IMG/VR virus record: IMGVR_UViG_3300007960_000051
Location: 1-41,358 of that record
Strand: one strand, 5' to 3'
Length of the DNA stretch: 41,358 nt
Source of the DNA: a virus
Under the pieces are notes generated by a model that was not told the origin of the DNA, ran no database searches, and was given only the letters and a program-made list of their open reading frames with translations. Shown piece after piece: positions 14,568-24,483 of this stretch (position 1 is the stretch's first letter; every line of letters starts with the position of its first letter). A program made the translations under genes and the position numbers.

Positions 14568-14602
14568 AAGGAGGTGTGGCGGTTTGCTTTGCCTCCTTTT
14601 TT
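14568..14602 (+). terminator. Terminator after the tail-tube transcript
   Basis: AAGGAGG (14568-14574) pairs with CCTCCTT (14592-14598), followed by a T run to 14602. It ends 3 nt before ATG 14606. A GTG at 14576 opens the same frame as the next gene but lies within this hairpin, so ATG 14606 is the better start. Confidence 0.7.
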
Positions 14603-14605
14603 ATT

Positions 14606-15064
14606 ATGGAAGAGTTGCGAAAAATAGCGAATAATGTGATAAATCTAACAGAAAGCAAAGTTCTTGATATTGTTTATTTGTACGCTAAGACACAGAACTT
14701 CGCAACTGACCTGAATACAGAAGATCAATTATTAAAAAGAGGGGTAGGAGTAGATGGCTCAGAATTAACACCTGGTTATACATTTTTAACAGAATATATT
14801 AAAAGCCAATTATCAGGGCCCGGAGGAATAATCGATCATGTTACGCTTTATGATACAGGATCATTCCATTTAGGTTGGACTTTTAGAAGAGAAGGTGAAT
14901 CAATTATATTAGAAGCTCCGCCAAAATTTGAAGACGGTGAAGATGTAAGAGAGGAATTGAGAATAAAATACGGAGAGTTTGAAGGCTTAACAGATGAGAA
15001 CATTACAAAACTAGCTGAATTTATATTGCCGTTATTTATTGAAGAAACATTGAAATTGATATGA
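14606..15064 (+). CDS. Tail completion-type protein (HK97 gp10-like position)
   Basis: A 152-residue protein starting just after the terminator. The middle part, HVTLYDTGSFHLGWTFRREGESIILEA, and the C-terminal EFEGLTDENITKLAEFILPLFIEETL are a pattern I associate with phage tail-completion or tail-associated proteins of Bacteroidota phages. No catalytic motif. The next gene overlaps by ATGA (15061-15064), so the two are coupled. Specific role not certain. Confidence 0.5.
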   Translation: MEELRKIANNVINLTESKVLDIVYLYAKTQNFATDLNTEDQLLKRGVGVDGSELTPGYTFLTEYIKSQLSGPGGIIDHVTLYDTGSFHLGWTFRREGESIILEAPPKFEDGEDVREELRIKYGEFEGLTDENITKLAEFILPLFIEETLKLI

Positions 15065-15498
15065 TATACAAGGATTTGGAAACTTTACCAATTGGAGTAT
15101 TTGACAAGGTCACAAGAACAGGTGATTTGACTTTGTTAGTGGTAGATGAAAAAGCTCCTGATAATTTAGAAAATATTTGGGAGGGAATAAATGAGCAGTA
15201 TTTTGAAGAGTATGGAATCCCTAAACATATTGAAAATTACATTGAATACATGAAGGAGTGGCTTGATTACATGGTCGAAATTTATGTTGACGGTAGAAAA
15301 GATTTACAGGTATTTGCAGATAGGGCAAAAAAAGAAGCTGAAGATTCAGTTAATGGAGGCGGTGATTTTGATTTGTATGATTTAGCAAGTGAATTATCAA
15401 GATCATTTGGAAGTGTAGATCCTGCAACTACCTCTGTTAAATTATTTATGTCACACATTAACAACGTAAAGAAGCATGGCAAAGAGAATAACAGATGA
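15061..15498 (+). CDS. Probable tail assembly chaperone
   Basis: A 145-residue acidic helical protein directly upstream of the tape-measure gene and overlapping it by 23 nt. Tail chaperones occupy this site in most siphoviruses, often with a frameshifted extension; no clear slippery sequence is seen here. The first ~40 residues are beta-like (LPIGVFDKVTRTGDLTLLVV), the rest helical. Assignment rests on position and size only. Confidence 0.45.
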   Translation: MIYKDLETLPIGVFDKVTRTGDLTLLVVDEKAPDNLENIWEGINEQYFEEYGIPKHIENYIEYMKEWLDYMVEIYVDGRKDLQVFADRAKKEAEDSVNGGGDFDLYDLASELSRSFGSVDPATTSVKLFMSHINNVKKHGKENNR

Positions 15499-18400
15499 AC
15501 AGGTAATTCAAAAGGGGATTTTTAATGATGCCATTGAAAGCGCAAAGAAGCTAACAGAGGTATTAAATGTTGTTGAAGGTGATCTAAAGGATATTTTAAA
15601 AACATCAAGTGAGCTTGCAAACAAGAATCCATTAAAAGGATATAAAGATGTTAACAAAGTTTTATCATCATTAGATAAGGCAGAGAAAACAGTCAAAGAA
15701 TTAAACGTAGTAGAGAAAGAAAGAGAAAGACTATTAAAAGAGCAGGCGAAATTGAATGCTAAATTAGCTCAATCCACGTCTGCTGTTGCTCAAAAGAATG
15801 CTGAATTAAGACTTGAAGTCCAGCAACAAACTAAGATTAATAAAGAACTTGCCCGGGAGAAACTAGGACTTGTATCTTTATATGAGAAAGAGAGCCGTAA
15901 ATTAAACGATTTAAGGAAGAAATACAAAGATGTTGCCCTGTCGCAAGGAGAGACCTCAAAAGAAGCAAGGAGGCTTTTAAAATCAGTTACAGCATTAGAT
16001 AATAAACTCAAGAGAGTTGATGCCAACGTAGGACAATTTCAACGCAATGTTGGCAATTATGCATCTGCATTTAGAAGTCTAACGAATATTATTAGTGCGG
16101 CAGGGGTTACGCTAGGAGCAGCCGGCGCATTCAGAGTTTTAAGAAATGGTATTACAATTGTAAGAGATTTCCAAAAAGAGAATGCTGTTCTTGCAGGAGT
16201 ATTAAACAAGACAAGACAAGAAATAAACGTATTAACAGAAGATGCTATTCGTCTTGGTTCCACTACTGCAAAGACAGCGCAAGAAGTCACTCAATTACAA
16301 ATAGCTTATGCACGCTTAGGATTTACTCAATCTGAAATAATTGATCTAACTGGCGATACTATTGATGGGTCAATTGCTTTAAATGCTCAATTGGATGAAA
16401 CGGCAGAGTTGACGGGTGCTGTAATTAAAACATTTGATGATCTAAATACAACAGATGCGGGCTCTACTTTAGACAAATTGACTTTAAGTACGCAGAAATC
16501 AGCACTTAATTTTAGTAAATTACAAACAGCGTTACCGATTGTTGGTGGAGCTGCAAATGCTGCTGGTGTATCATTCGAAAGAACGCTTGCGATATTAGGA
16601 AAATTATCCGATAGCGGTATCGATGCAAGTAGCTCGGCAACCGCATTAAGAAATATATTTATCGAGAGTGCGAAGCAAGGATTAAACTACGAGGAAATAC
16701 TTGAGCAGATCGCAAATAGTCAAGATAAACTAACTGCCGCAAATGACGAATTCGGTAAACGTGCTGCCGTGTCAAGCGTTGTTTTATCAAAAAATCTTGA
16801 AGCGACTAAAGAGCTTTCGGACGTGTTGGAAAATGACTTTGCAGGGGTAGCTTCAAAAGTTGCAGCAGAACAATTAAACACTTTAGATGGCGCAGTTAAA
16901 CTGCTAACCTCTGCATGGGAGGGATATTTAATTTCATTAAATGAAGGTGATCAGGTCACCTCTAAATTATCAGCAGGATTGAGATTCCTTGCAAAGAATT
17001 TAGGAACTATTATTAGGATATTGGCAGCATTAACAGCAGGATTTATTGCATATAAAACAGCAATAGTTGCATCTAATTTAGCACTAAGAGCATATACATT
17101 AGGGCAACGAGCAGCAGCCGCAGCACAATCATTATTTTCAAAGGGAACTAAGGTTGCAACAATATCAATGAAAGCCTTTAATACTGCCGTTAAATCCAAT
17201 CCTGTTGGACTTCTTGCATCAGCATTGGCAGCCGCAGTAACATTGATTATTGCATTTTGGAAAGAAACCGACAACGCTACTGATTCTCAATCTGACTTTA
17301 ATGACCAATTAGAAAGGACTCAAGATATATTATCAGAAACAAGATCAACGCAAGATTTGATTAATGCATTAGGTGAACTAAATAGAACTCAAACAGAAAG
17401 TTTAAAGTCAAGAATTGAGGCTAATTTGGCATTATTGGATATTCAAGAATCTCAGCAAAAATCTATTAAAATAAACTCGGACGAAGGGAAAAGTTTAAAA
17501 GGGATTACTGAATTAATAGAGTTAAGAACAAAAGCCAGGAATGAGGCAACGGGAGTAGAAAAAGATGCTATTGACGTTGAGCTTCAATCGTTAAATCAAC
17601 TCAAGGAAAGAATTGAGGGTGATCTTGATTCGAGATTGAGACGTGAAATAGGATTGAATTCTGAGCAATTAGAGACTCAAATTGAAATAAATAAAAGAAA
17701 TCTTGCTTTGATTGAGGCAAGGATAAAGTTATTTAAAGAACAGGGTGAAGGAGACTCGAAGCAAGAAGGATTAATCGCTAATGTTAACGAAAAAATTAAA
17801 GAGCAAAACAAATTATTATTAGAGGCTCAATCTATACCTGAGATAAGAAGGATTCAAGGGAGAATAAAAGCATTAGAGGAAGAGAAAGAGGCGCTTCTTG
17901 GAGTTGTTGATGCCGAGAAAGATGTTAAGTCTATGCGTCAAGTAGGCTTTGATATACTGCAAAAACAAGAGGATGAGGCAGAGGAAAGGCGAATTAAAAG
18001 GAAAGAGTTAGCATTGTCAATTATTGAAAGACAAGAAAGAGAGGCAGCGCAAAGAAGAGCAGAAATAATAAGGAATGGTGCTGAGGTAATAGGTACTATT
18101 TTAGATAAGCAAAACAAAGAACGGCAACAGGCACTTGATAAAGAAATACAAGCGAATGAAAATCAAGTTTCAAGACTTCAAATGTTAGCCGACAAGCGTG
18201 TATTAAATGTAGAGGAAAGTCTAGCATTTGAAGCAGCTCAAGCTGATAAATTAGCACGTGAGAAAGAAAAAGCACAGCAGAGAGAAGCTCAAACAGAATT
18301 GATTAAAACAGGATTAACATTATATGCATCAAAGATTGAAGCAGGTGAAAAGAATGCTGTTGGCTCTACTCTTGCCGATATTACATTATTAACCTCTGCA

Positions 18401-18772
18401 ATTAAGGCACTTCCTGCATTCTATGAGGGAATTGAAGATACTGGAAGCGGTGGGAATGTAGATAATAAAGGAGGATTCTTATCCATACTTCATAAAAGAG
18501 AAAGAGTCATGCCGGAAAAAGACAACATCAAAACAACAGGAATATCAAATGAAGTTTTAGGTAATTTAGGCTATCTTTACAAGAAAGGAATGATTGAAGT
18601 CAAAGGTAGTACAATGATAACAAAAGTAGACGGAATAGATACCATGATTTCGATTCTAAGAGAGCTGCCACAAGACAACAATGCAAACGTAGATATGATA
18701 ACAGGTTTAATAAAATTATCAACAAAAAGACAGGGAGTTATTAATAATATTTACAAAAAAATCTCATTATAA
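15476..18772 (+). CDS. Tail tape measure protein
   Basis: At 1098 residues this is the longest gene in the window, between the chaperone candidate and the tail-tip genes. The N-terminal ~190 residues are coiled coil (KELNVVEKERERLLKEQAKL). VGQFQRNVGNYASAF (~185-200) is a motif common in Bacteroidota tape measures, followed by a PhageMin_Tail-like domain (~230-480). Hydrophobic segments near residues 505-600 could insert into the host membrane during ejection. A second coiled coil follows (residues ~610-950). The last ~80 residues contain FLSILHKRERVMP, a frequent C-terminal motif of these proteins. Length would set tail length. Confidence 0.9.
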   Translation: MAKRITDEQVIQKGIFNDAIESAKKLTEVLNVVEGDLKDILKTSSELANKNPLKGYKDVNKVLSSLDKAEKTVKELNVVEKERERLLKEQAKLNAKLAQSTSAVAQKNAELRLEVQQQTKINKELAREKLGLVSLYEKESRKLNDLRKKYKDVALSQGETSKEARRLLKSVTALDNKLKRVDANVGQFQRNVGNYASAFRSLTNIISAAGVTLGAAGAFRVLRNGITIVRDFQKENAVLAGVLNKTRQEINVLTEDAIRLGSTTAKTAQEVTQLQIAYARLGFTQSEIIDLTGDTIDGSIALNAQLDETAELTGAVIKTFDDLNTTDAGSTLDKLTLSTQKSALNFSKLQTALPIVGGAANAAGVSFERTLAILGKLSDSGIDASSSATALRNIFIESAKQGLNYEEILEQIANSQDKLTAANDEFGKRAAVSSVVLSKNLEATKELSDVLENDFAGVASKVAAEQLNTLDGAVKLLTSAWEGYLISLNEGDQVTSKLSAGLRFLAKNLGTIIRILAALTAGFIAYKTAIVASNLALRAYTLGQRAAAAAQSLFSKGTKVATISMKAFNTAVKSNPVGLLASALAAAVTLIIAFWKETDNATDSQSDFNDQLERTQDILSETRSTQDLINALGELNRTQTESLKSRIEANLALLDIQESQQKSIKINSDEGKSLKGITELIELRTKARNEATGVEKDAIDVELQSLNQLKERIEGDLDSRLRREIGLNSEQLETQIEINKRNLALIEARIKLFKEQGEGDSKQEGLIANVNEKIKEQNKLLLEAQSIPEIRRIQGRIKALEEEKEALLGVVDAEKDVKSMRQVGFDILQKQEDEAEERRIKRKELALSIIERQEREAAQRRAEIIRNGAEVIGTILDKQNKERQQALDKEIQANENQVSRLQMLADKRVLNVEESLAFEAAQADKLAREKEKAQQREAQTELIKTGLTLYASKIEAGEKNAVGSTLADITLLTSAIKALPAFYEGIEDTGSGGNVDNKGGFLSILHKRERVMPEKDNIKTTGISNEVLGNLGYLYKKGMIEVKGSTMITKVDGIDTMISILRELPQDNNANVDMITGLIKLSTKRQGVINNIYKKISL

Positions 18773-20535
18773 TGGCTGAAATATCAATAACCGGCAGACC
18801 ATTTTTTAAGATAAACGGGCAGAGTAGGCCAGCGCCGGTTGAGTGGGAAGACATACAGATTCTAGCAACATTTAACGACGAAGCTGTACAGGCTTCTGTA
18901 AATAGCGATTCGTTTACATTCGTAAACAATAACGCTCAATTAATAAAAGACTGGATTGATAACGGATTAAATGGTGGGCTTGGTATATTCGAGGGGCCTG
19001 ATTTTATGTATGGAGTAAGAAACAGAAATGGAGAAAGTGTTTTATTTGATGGCTTTCTTAATCTGGCAGAAAATTATCTGCAAGACCTTGTTAATTCAAG
19101 AGTCTTTGCAAACATAAAAGAGAACGACATAGGTGACCTGACAGAAAAGATAGAGTCGTTAACTTATGGGTATCTTGAATATATAGGTGTTTTTTCAAAT
19201 TCAGATTATATCGAGATCGATTATGTTGTAGAAAAAAAATTCAACGCGCTGGAGGTGTTAATGACTTCGGTTATTCTTTATTTAATGATCAAAGAGTTTG
19301 CGGAGGCCGTGAAAGAAACACAAAGGGCTATTTCAAGTGCAGTAGCTTATCTTTCTGCCGGAATTACCGGATCGGTAGCGGCTGCCATATTCGCAGTAGC
19401 AGAAGCCTTGATTATTACAGCATATACTGCTATAATGTTGTTGCAGATTATTGACCTTGGAAATAGTTTGATAAATACATTTATCCCTCCAAAGAGAAAA
19501 GCGAAGGTTATCAGCTATTATAATTTATTGAAAAACGTTATAAATCACCTGGGCTACGAATTTTCATCGACAATAGCAGATTTGCACAGAGGCCACTATC
19601 TCCCATCAAATAACAGGCTAGATAGTGTTGATAAAAAAGGCTTTATAGATTTTCCGAAAGGGCCGGACAAAGCAATTCCTCGCGCTGATGATCTTGGCTA
19701 TAATTGTCTTGAAATGTTCAAGATACTACAGAGTAAGTTTAGGGCTAAGATGGCAATAGAAGGTAATGTTGTTCACTTTGAAAACATAGATTCTGATTTC
19801 TGGATAAAAAGGTCTGATTATGTAATGCCAAACATCCTTCCTCCTAGATTCAAGTACAACACACAAGATTTAAAGGCAAATAAATTATTCAGATTTTCAA
19901 CAGACATTAAAGATGATTGGACGATTGACGATTCAACCGGAACGTACCTTGAGGTCACAACAGACGCAATCTCGGTGGGCAATGAAAGAAAAAAACAAAT
20001 CAAAGGCTATCAGGAGACTTCGTGGAATCTCGCGCTGGGAGCAAGGAAGAGTAAGCTCAACGCACTTGAAGTATTAATATCAGAAGTCGCAGGGGTTATT
20101 GACGAGGTGGCTGACTTATTCGGGAAGAACCCGGGATTAAAGAAGCGAGTCAAAAGTAAAGTTGGAATGTTGAAAGTATCTGACAATAATTATACAAAAC
20201 CGAAGACATTATATCTTGATTCATCAGGGAAAATTCCAATAAATCATAGAAGCATATGGGGTGCTTTGTATTTTTATACAACTTACCATTATGGAGACTC
20301 TTTTGTGCTGAGGGATTACGTGGGACAAAAGGTCTATTATGAAGAAGAAGAGATACCTTTAGGCTATGAGGATTATAAAAAGTTGATTAAAAACTCATAT
20401 TTCCGTACATTTGATGGTAGAGAAGGGAAATTTGTTGATTTAAAGTGGAGTCCTTCTAAGCAAAAAGCGATTGCATCATGGTGGATCAGAGAGCCATACA
20501 CTAGAAACCTGAAAGAAACAACGAGGGAATTATGA
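18772..20535 (+). CDS. Tail-tip/distal tail protein with hydrophobic segments
   Basis: A 587-residue protein immediately after the tape measure (one-base overlap, TAATGG). The N-terminal ~130 residues are beta-rich. Residues ~155-245 carry long hydrophobic stretches (VLMTSVILYLMIKEF; SAGITGSVAAAIFAVAEALIITAYTAIMLLQ), unusual for a tail-tip protein and compatible with membrane insertion or a buried helical bundle. The C-terminal half returns to mixed alpha/beta. Position suggests a distal tail or baseplate hub. No enzyme motif is visible. Confidence 0.6.
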   Translation: MAEISITGRPFFKINGQSRPAPVEWEDIQILATFNDEAVQASVNSDSFTFVNNNAQLIKDWIDNGLNGGLGIFEGPDFMYGVRNRNGESVLFDGFLNLAENYLQDLVNSRVFANIKENDIGDLTEKIESLTYGYLEYIGVFSNSDYIEIDYVVEKKFNALEVLMTSVILYLMIKEFAEAVKETQRAISSAVAYLSAGITGSVAAAIFAVAEALIITAYTAIMLLQIIDLGNSLINTFIPPKRKAKVISYYNLLKNVINHLGYEFSSTIADLHRGHYLPSNNRLDSVDKKGFIDFPKGPDKAIPRADDLGYNCLEMFKILQSKFRAKMAIEGNVVHFENIDSDFWIKRSDYVMPNILPPRFKYNTQDLKANKLFRFSTDIKDDWTIDDSTGTYLEVTTDAISVGNERKKQIKGYQETSWNLALGARKSKLNALEVLISEVAGVIDEVADLFGKNPGLKKRVKSKVGMLKVSDNNYTKPKTLYLDSSGKIPINHRSIWGALYFYTTYHYGDSFVLRDYVGQKVYYEEEEIPLGYEDYKKLIKNSYFRTFDGREGKFVDLKWSPSKQKAIASWWIREPYTRNLKETTREL

Positions 20536-20753
20536 ACGATTTAATGAATCAACTGAAAAAAAGTATTTCTGCAAACAAGAAATTGTTTGAGATAGCTGCA
20601 GAAAACTCGGAGCAGATGATAATGAAATTACCGGAAGAGAAGCGCGAGTATTTTCTTTCCATCTTAAAAGACATCAGAAGCAACAATATAACACAGAATG
20701 ATCTCATGAAGTTAATTAATGATTTAAAACATGCCAGTACAGATAATAGTTAA
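20532..20753 (+). CDS. Small helical tail-region protein
   Basis: A 73-residue helical, charged protein (NDLMNQLKKSISANKKLFEI ... EKREYFLSILKDIRSNN). It overlaps the upstream gene by ATGA (20532-20535) and the downstream gene by 23 nt, so it is embedded in a coupled tail operon. No recognised domain. A small assembly factor would fit; not proven. Confidence 0.6.
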   Translation: MNDLMNQLKKSISANKKLFEIAAENSEQMIMKLPEEKREYFLSILKDIRSNNITQNDLMKLINDLKHASTDNS

Positions 20754-23112
20754 GGATTCTCGGTATTTTTACCAAACAAAGAACGGGAGCGACTTCTCAT
20801 TAAATACGGGTGATTACACGCCTAATTTAAGAGGCAATGTAGCTGGTCGTGTTAAAGCATTGCAAAAGGTCGACGTAGAGTGGTTTGCTTCAAATTCGGC
20901 ATCTGACGCATGGAGAGTAGATGGTAATACCATGAGAAAAACTACCGGCTCATTTATAAATGAAGGGTTTAAAGTTGGAGACACTTGCGATCATTTGATA
21001 AACTGGTCAACGTCAAAGACATTTCAAGCCTCATTTACGATAGATTCAATTAGTTCTGATGGTAAATATATGATCTATACTATCACGGCAGGATCTATTC
21101 CGGACGGAAATTATACAGACTCAGGGATTAAAGGAACAACTCCTTTAACTGCATTGATATATAGGTGGGGTTTGATTGAAAATAACGAGGAGTTTAATGT
21201 TATTTCTAAAGTGTCTGGAGGAGATCAAGAATATTATGCAGACGGACTAAGTACTTCTTTCAAAAACATGAGTTTCAAAGGTACTTTAAATGGGGCCATA
21301 AGTGGATCCGCGAGAGCAAGGAAGGTTGGAACGGTTGGTTATGTGCAATCCTTTGAAATAGAACATATTTTCGTTCTAAATCCGTGGTACCTTGAGGATA
21401 ATGATGTTAATATAGAGAATCAGTCTCCTCCCGATTTATTCGCCGGCGAAAATACTATAAAACACTCTTATCAACTTGAGTTTAGAACCGCACTAAGTAA
21501 TCCAAACACAGCAAAGACGGCATTGGTTGATAATAACTTGGGGTCTGTTGGCTATTTTGGCGAGGTAAACAATGGATTTGATTCTAATTACACGGTAGAT
21601 ACGATCGTTTATCAGGATTCTATTACAGGAGATTCGACAGATGGTTTACAAATATCAAGCAAGACAAGAGCAACAATAACGCTCAGTAAATTATCAGGTG
21701 CTTTTGCGGCCGGTGATCATGTAAGCGTATACACATCATACTTGGCGAGACAGACAGAGTATCAGGACACTGTTACTGATATGCTTGAAAATTTCATATA
21801 CGATACTGTCAGAACTAACATAGGAGCAACGACAGGTGGAACTGGCGTAATAAAATTAATCAGTCCTTCTATAGTTGCTGGAAAGTTGGTTGTTCTTGTT
21901 GACTTTGAATACACAACCGCGCAGCAATTAAGACTAACATCAGATAGCAGATACTTTATAAGCGTAGAGGTTCAAGATCAGACAACAACTAACTCGGATA
22001 GCGATGCGGTGAATCTTATAGCCGACGTTAATAATTATGATTTATCAGCAGAGATACCAGGGCTTGTGACATTAGCTGACTGGCAGATATTTCAGCATAA
22101 TCAAGATCCGGACATTGATACTGGCTACACCTCATTAAGAACGTGGCCGGCTGATGGTCATGTGATAAAACATGATTTTGCTCTTGATTTAGCAAAGAAT
22201 GCTTTCGTTAATTCACTTGAATTTCTTCTTATTGCGTATAATTCTGTTAAAAATTCATATTTCATTCTTGATAACTATACGTTTCCTGTAAGTGGATCGA
22301 TTGTTTCTGGTGGTGTTCAGCAGCTTGAGGTTGATACAGAAAGAGGCTACATGTTGAAATCAGGTGATAGTTTCAATTCAATTAAACTTACTACAGGAGC
22401 AAGGGTTGTTGATATTCAGAATTATTCTTTACAGATAGCGCAGAAGATAAAGTGGCAAGATTGGATATTGAATAGAGCCGTTGATTCTGATTTTTACGAC
22501 AAAACAAAGCCGAATGATAACTTAAATTACCTAAGTTCAAATTATTCTAACCTTGATGGCTATCAGATAAAGCTTGCAACAAGATTAAATATTTCTGGAG
22601 TTGATGATCTTGGACGTAGCGGAACAACTGTCTACTTGTTGAGTTCACCAGACATAGATGTAAAGGCATTTGATGAGCCGGCAGACTGGACGGCAGAGAT
22701 AAAGACATTGCATCCAGATACGGGCGCGGATTTGGGTGGAGCTATAAGAAGTGATGGTAATACGTTTATGCAGGTTATTTATACCGACACATCTGGGCCA
22801 TTTACCGACATATTAGGTTATTGGGCGGTTAATAAAATACAGCCGTCAAATAGCAGTTCAGATGACATCTACGAAGGCAGTTCTTTGCGCGATGAAATGG
22901 CGTTAAATCCGATTGGCGATACTACTCTAAGGATAGATGGTGGAAAGGTATATGCAGAATGCACTATATTTGTAGATAGAATTGATAGTTCTATTGATTA
23001 TGATTTATACGGGCGTTTGGATGATGGGAAGTCTGCCGTAGGTGTATATAAATTAACATCTGACGGAACTATAAAACAAACATCTGGCGGAATAAATAAA
23101 CAATTGTCATGA
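20731..23112 (+). CDS. Large tail-tip structural protein
   Basis: A 793-residue beta-rich protein with many Asp, Ser, Thr and Gly residues and no membrane segment. It is likely a baseplate or tail-tip component made of several beta domains; WP-type loops and repeats such as SGGDQEYYADG and SGSIVSGGVQQLEVD fit a virion protein. It lies between the distal-tail candidate and fibre genes. I do not recognise a named family. The start at ATG 20731 overlaps the small helical gene, and the end overlaps the next start (ATGA). Confidence 0.6.
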   Translation: MPVQIIVKDSRYFYQTKNGSDFSLNTGDYTPNLRGNVAGRVKALQKVDVEWFASNSASDAWRVDGNTMRKTTGSFINEGFKVGDTCDHLINWSTSKTFQASFTIDSISSDGKYMIYTITAGSIPDGNYTDSGIKGTTPLTALIYRWGLIENNEEFNVISKVSGGDQEYYADGLSTSFKNMSFKGTLNGAISGSARARKVGTVGYVQSFEIEHIFVLNPWYLEDNDVNIENQSPPDLFAGENTIKHSYQLEFRTALSNPNTAKTALVDNNLGSVGYFGEVNNGFDSNYTVDTIVYQDSITGDSTDGLQISSKTRATITLSKLSGAFAAGDHVSVYTSYLARQTEYQDTVTDMLENFIYDTVRTNIGATTGGTGVIKLISPSIVAGKLVVLVDFEYTTAQQLRLTSDSRYFISVEVQDQTTTNSDSDAVNLIADVNNYDLSAEIPGLVTLADWQIFQHNQDPDIDTGYTSLRTWPADGHVIKHDFALDLAKNAFVNSLEFLLIAYNSVKNSYFILDNYTFPVSGSIVSGGVQQLEVDTERGYMLKSGDSFNSIKLTTGARVVDIQNYSLQIAQKIKWQDWILNRAVDSDFYDKTKPNDNLNYLSSNYSNLDGYQIKLATRLNISGVDDLGRSGTTVYLLSSPDIDVKAFDEPADWTAEIKTLHPDTGADLGGAIRSDGNTFMQVIYTDTSGPFTDILGYWAVNKIQPSNSSSDDIYEGSSLRDEMALNPIGDTTLRIDGGKVYAECTIFVDRIDSSIDYDLYGRLDDGKSAVGVYKLTSDGTIKQTSGGINKQLS

Positions 23113-24041
23113 TAATACTAGATGCTGTTAATACAAATCCAATGATTCCAGGAAAGGGACTGGCGACAAGACTTAAAGGGAAAACATTGCCGACAATTCC
23201 TTCAATAGAAGAGGGTGATTTCAATCTATGCTGCCTGTCGTGTGAATACATAGAAAAGAAATTTGCATCTACAACAGCAACAGAAAGCTACAAGAACGAC
23301 AAATCTAGTTTTCTGGCCCAGAAACTTATAGCTGCCGACACTATCAATTACCAGCTTTGGAGGAATGGAGTTAAGTTAGCTGATATAGTTGATGATACCT
23401 ATGGTGATTACTACCCTTCATTTGTTGATGCTCCTTTATATGTTGGATTTATCGTATACTGGAAAAAAGTTCTAATTGCACATGGGGCCGCCACTTATCA
23501 AATCAAGACTGTTAAAAATATACTCGGCCAGCAAATTACACTATCAAGTGTTAAGTTTCGACTGATGCCATATACTGCAAGAAACGCAAATCACACGGTT
23601 CGAATAGACAGTTATCAAACCGGCAACATAATTTCAAGCGAGTTTGATTATTCATTGGTTCTTAGTGATTTGCCTGATGGGTGGATGAGGTCTGTAAGGA
23701 TAGGTGGAAAATTCGGAGACTGGGAGCCAGATATTGAGATCGATGAATATATGACCGGAACGTATAAAAAGGAGCAAATACAAACAAAAATAACAACAAC
23801 ATACAGTCTTTATACAGACCTTTTGCCTTTCAATATTTCGGAAGTGATTATCTACGATAAAATACTCGCAAATAAAATAATAGTGAACGATTACAATGCA
23901 CACAATCAGAAGGTTTACAGAGATTTGAGTGTATCAATCAAAGAGATTTCTGAGGTTGAGCATTTCAAAAACAACATAAATTCGAAATTTTTAATTAAAT
24001 TCACAGATAAGATCGATAATACGATCAAAACAAATTTCTGA
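23109..24041 (+). CDS. Tail-tip protein, family unknown
   Basis: A 310-residue protein coupled to the preceding gene by ATGA (23109-23112). The N-terminal part includes two nearby cysteines (FNLCCLSCEYIEKKF), which may bind metal; the middle is beta-rich with aromatic residues (YGDYYPSFVDAPLYVGFIVYW). Context indicates a tail or baseplate protein. No motif allows a specific name. Confidence 0.55.
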   Translation: MIILDAVNTNPMIPGKGLATRLKGKTLPTIPSIEEGDFNLCCLSCEYIEKKFASTTATESYKNDKSSFLAQKLIAADTINYQLWRNGVKLADIVDDTYGDYYPSFVDAPLYVGFIVYWKKVLIAHGAATYQIKTVKNILGQQITLSSVKFRLMPYTARNANHTVRIDSYQTGNIISSEFDYSLVLSDLPDGWMRSVRIGGKFGDWEPDIEIDEYMTGTYKKEQIQTKITTTYSLYTDLLPFNISEVIIYDKILANKIIVNDYNAHNQKVYRDLSVSIKEISEVEHFKNNINSKFLIKFTDKIDNTIKTNF

Positions 24042-24042
24042 T

Positions 24043-24483
24043 ATGAGCGGAAAAATAGAAAACTATCCGAATAGTGTAACTCAAATAGAGGCAGGCGACT
24101 ACATTGATGTAGCAAAACACCTGGGAGGTGGTGTTTATGAATCGCAGAAACTGCCTGGAGATGTTTTTCTTGGAATGTTTAAACAAGAAAATATTAATTC
24201 TGATGTCGCAATTGGATTCTTAATACCGGCAGGACATAGAATAACGAGTATCGTTATTGAGGAAGAAACAGGAAATCCGGCCGGGAACATATCAATCGGC
24301 TTAAGTGGAGGTGCTGATGAAATTGTACATTCTCAACCAGTAGGAGCAAATGGTTTTGTAGACTGTCCAATTATACAAAGGTTATTCTCAAAGACTGTCG
24401 ATCAGCAAATTTTCATAAGCTCAGATGGATGGGGATCGGGACAGGTAACTATTTATGTCAAATTAGAAAAAGTTATCATATAA
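24043..24483 (+). CDS. Small tail-fibre-associated protein
   Basis: A 146-residue, Gly-rich beta-protein starting one base after the previous stop. The C-terminal ~80 residues (GFLIPAGHRITSIVIEEETG ... IFISSDGWGSGQVTIYVKLEKV) look like a beta-sandwich or jelly-roll domain such as those in receptor-binding proteins. Its stop (TAA, 24481-24483) overlaps the fibre start at 24483. A tail-tip adaptor or short fibre is the likely role. Confidence 0.55.
   Translation: MSGKIENYPNSVTQIEAGDYIDVAKHLGGGVYESQKLPGDVFLGMFKQENINSDVAIGFLIPAGHRITSIVIEEETGNPAGNISIGLSGGADEIVHSQPVGANGFVDCPIIQRLFSKTVDQQIFISSDGWGSGQVTIYVKLEKVII

Noticed and set aside
15061-15498. Programmed frameshift between tail chaperone and tape measure
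   Set aside because: No slippery heptamer followed by a stem was evident at the 23-nt overlap, and both frames have their own ATG.
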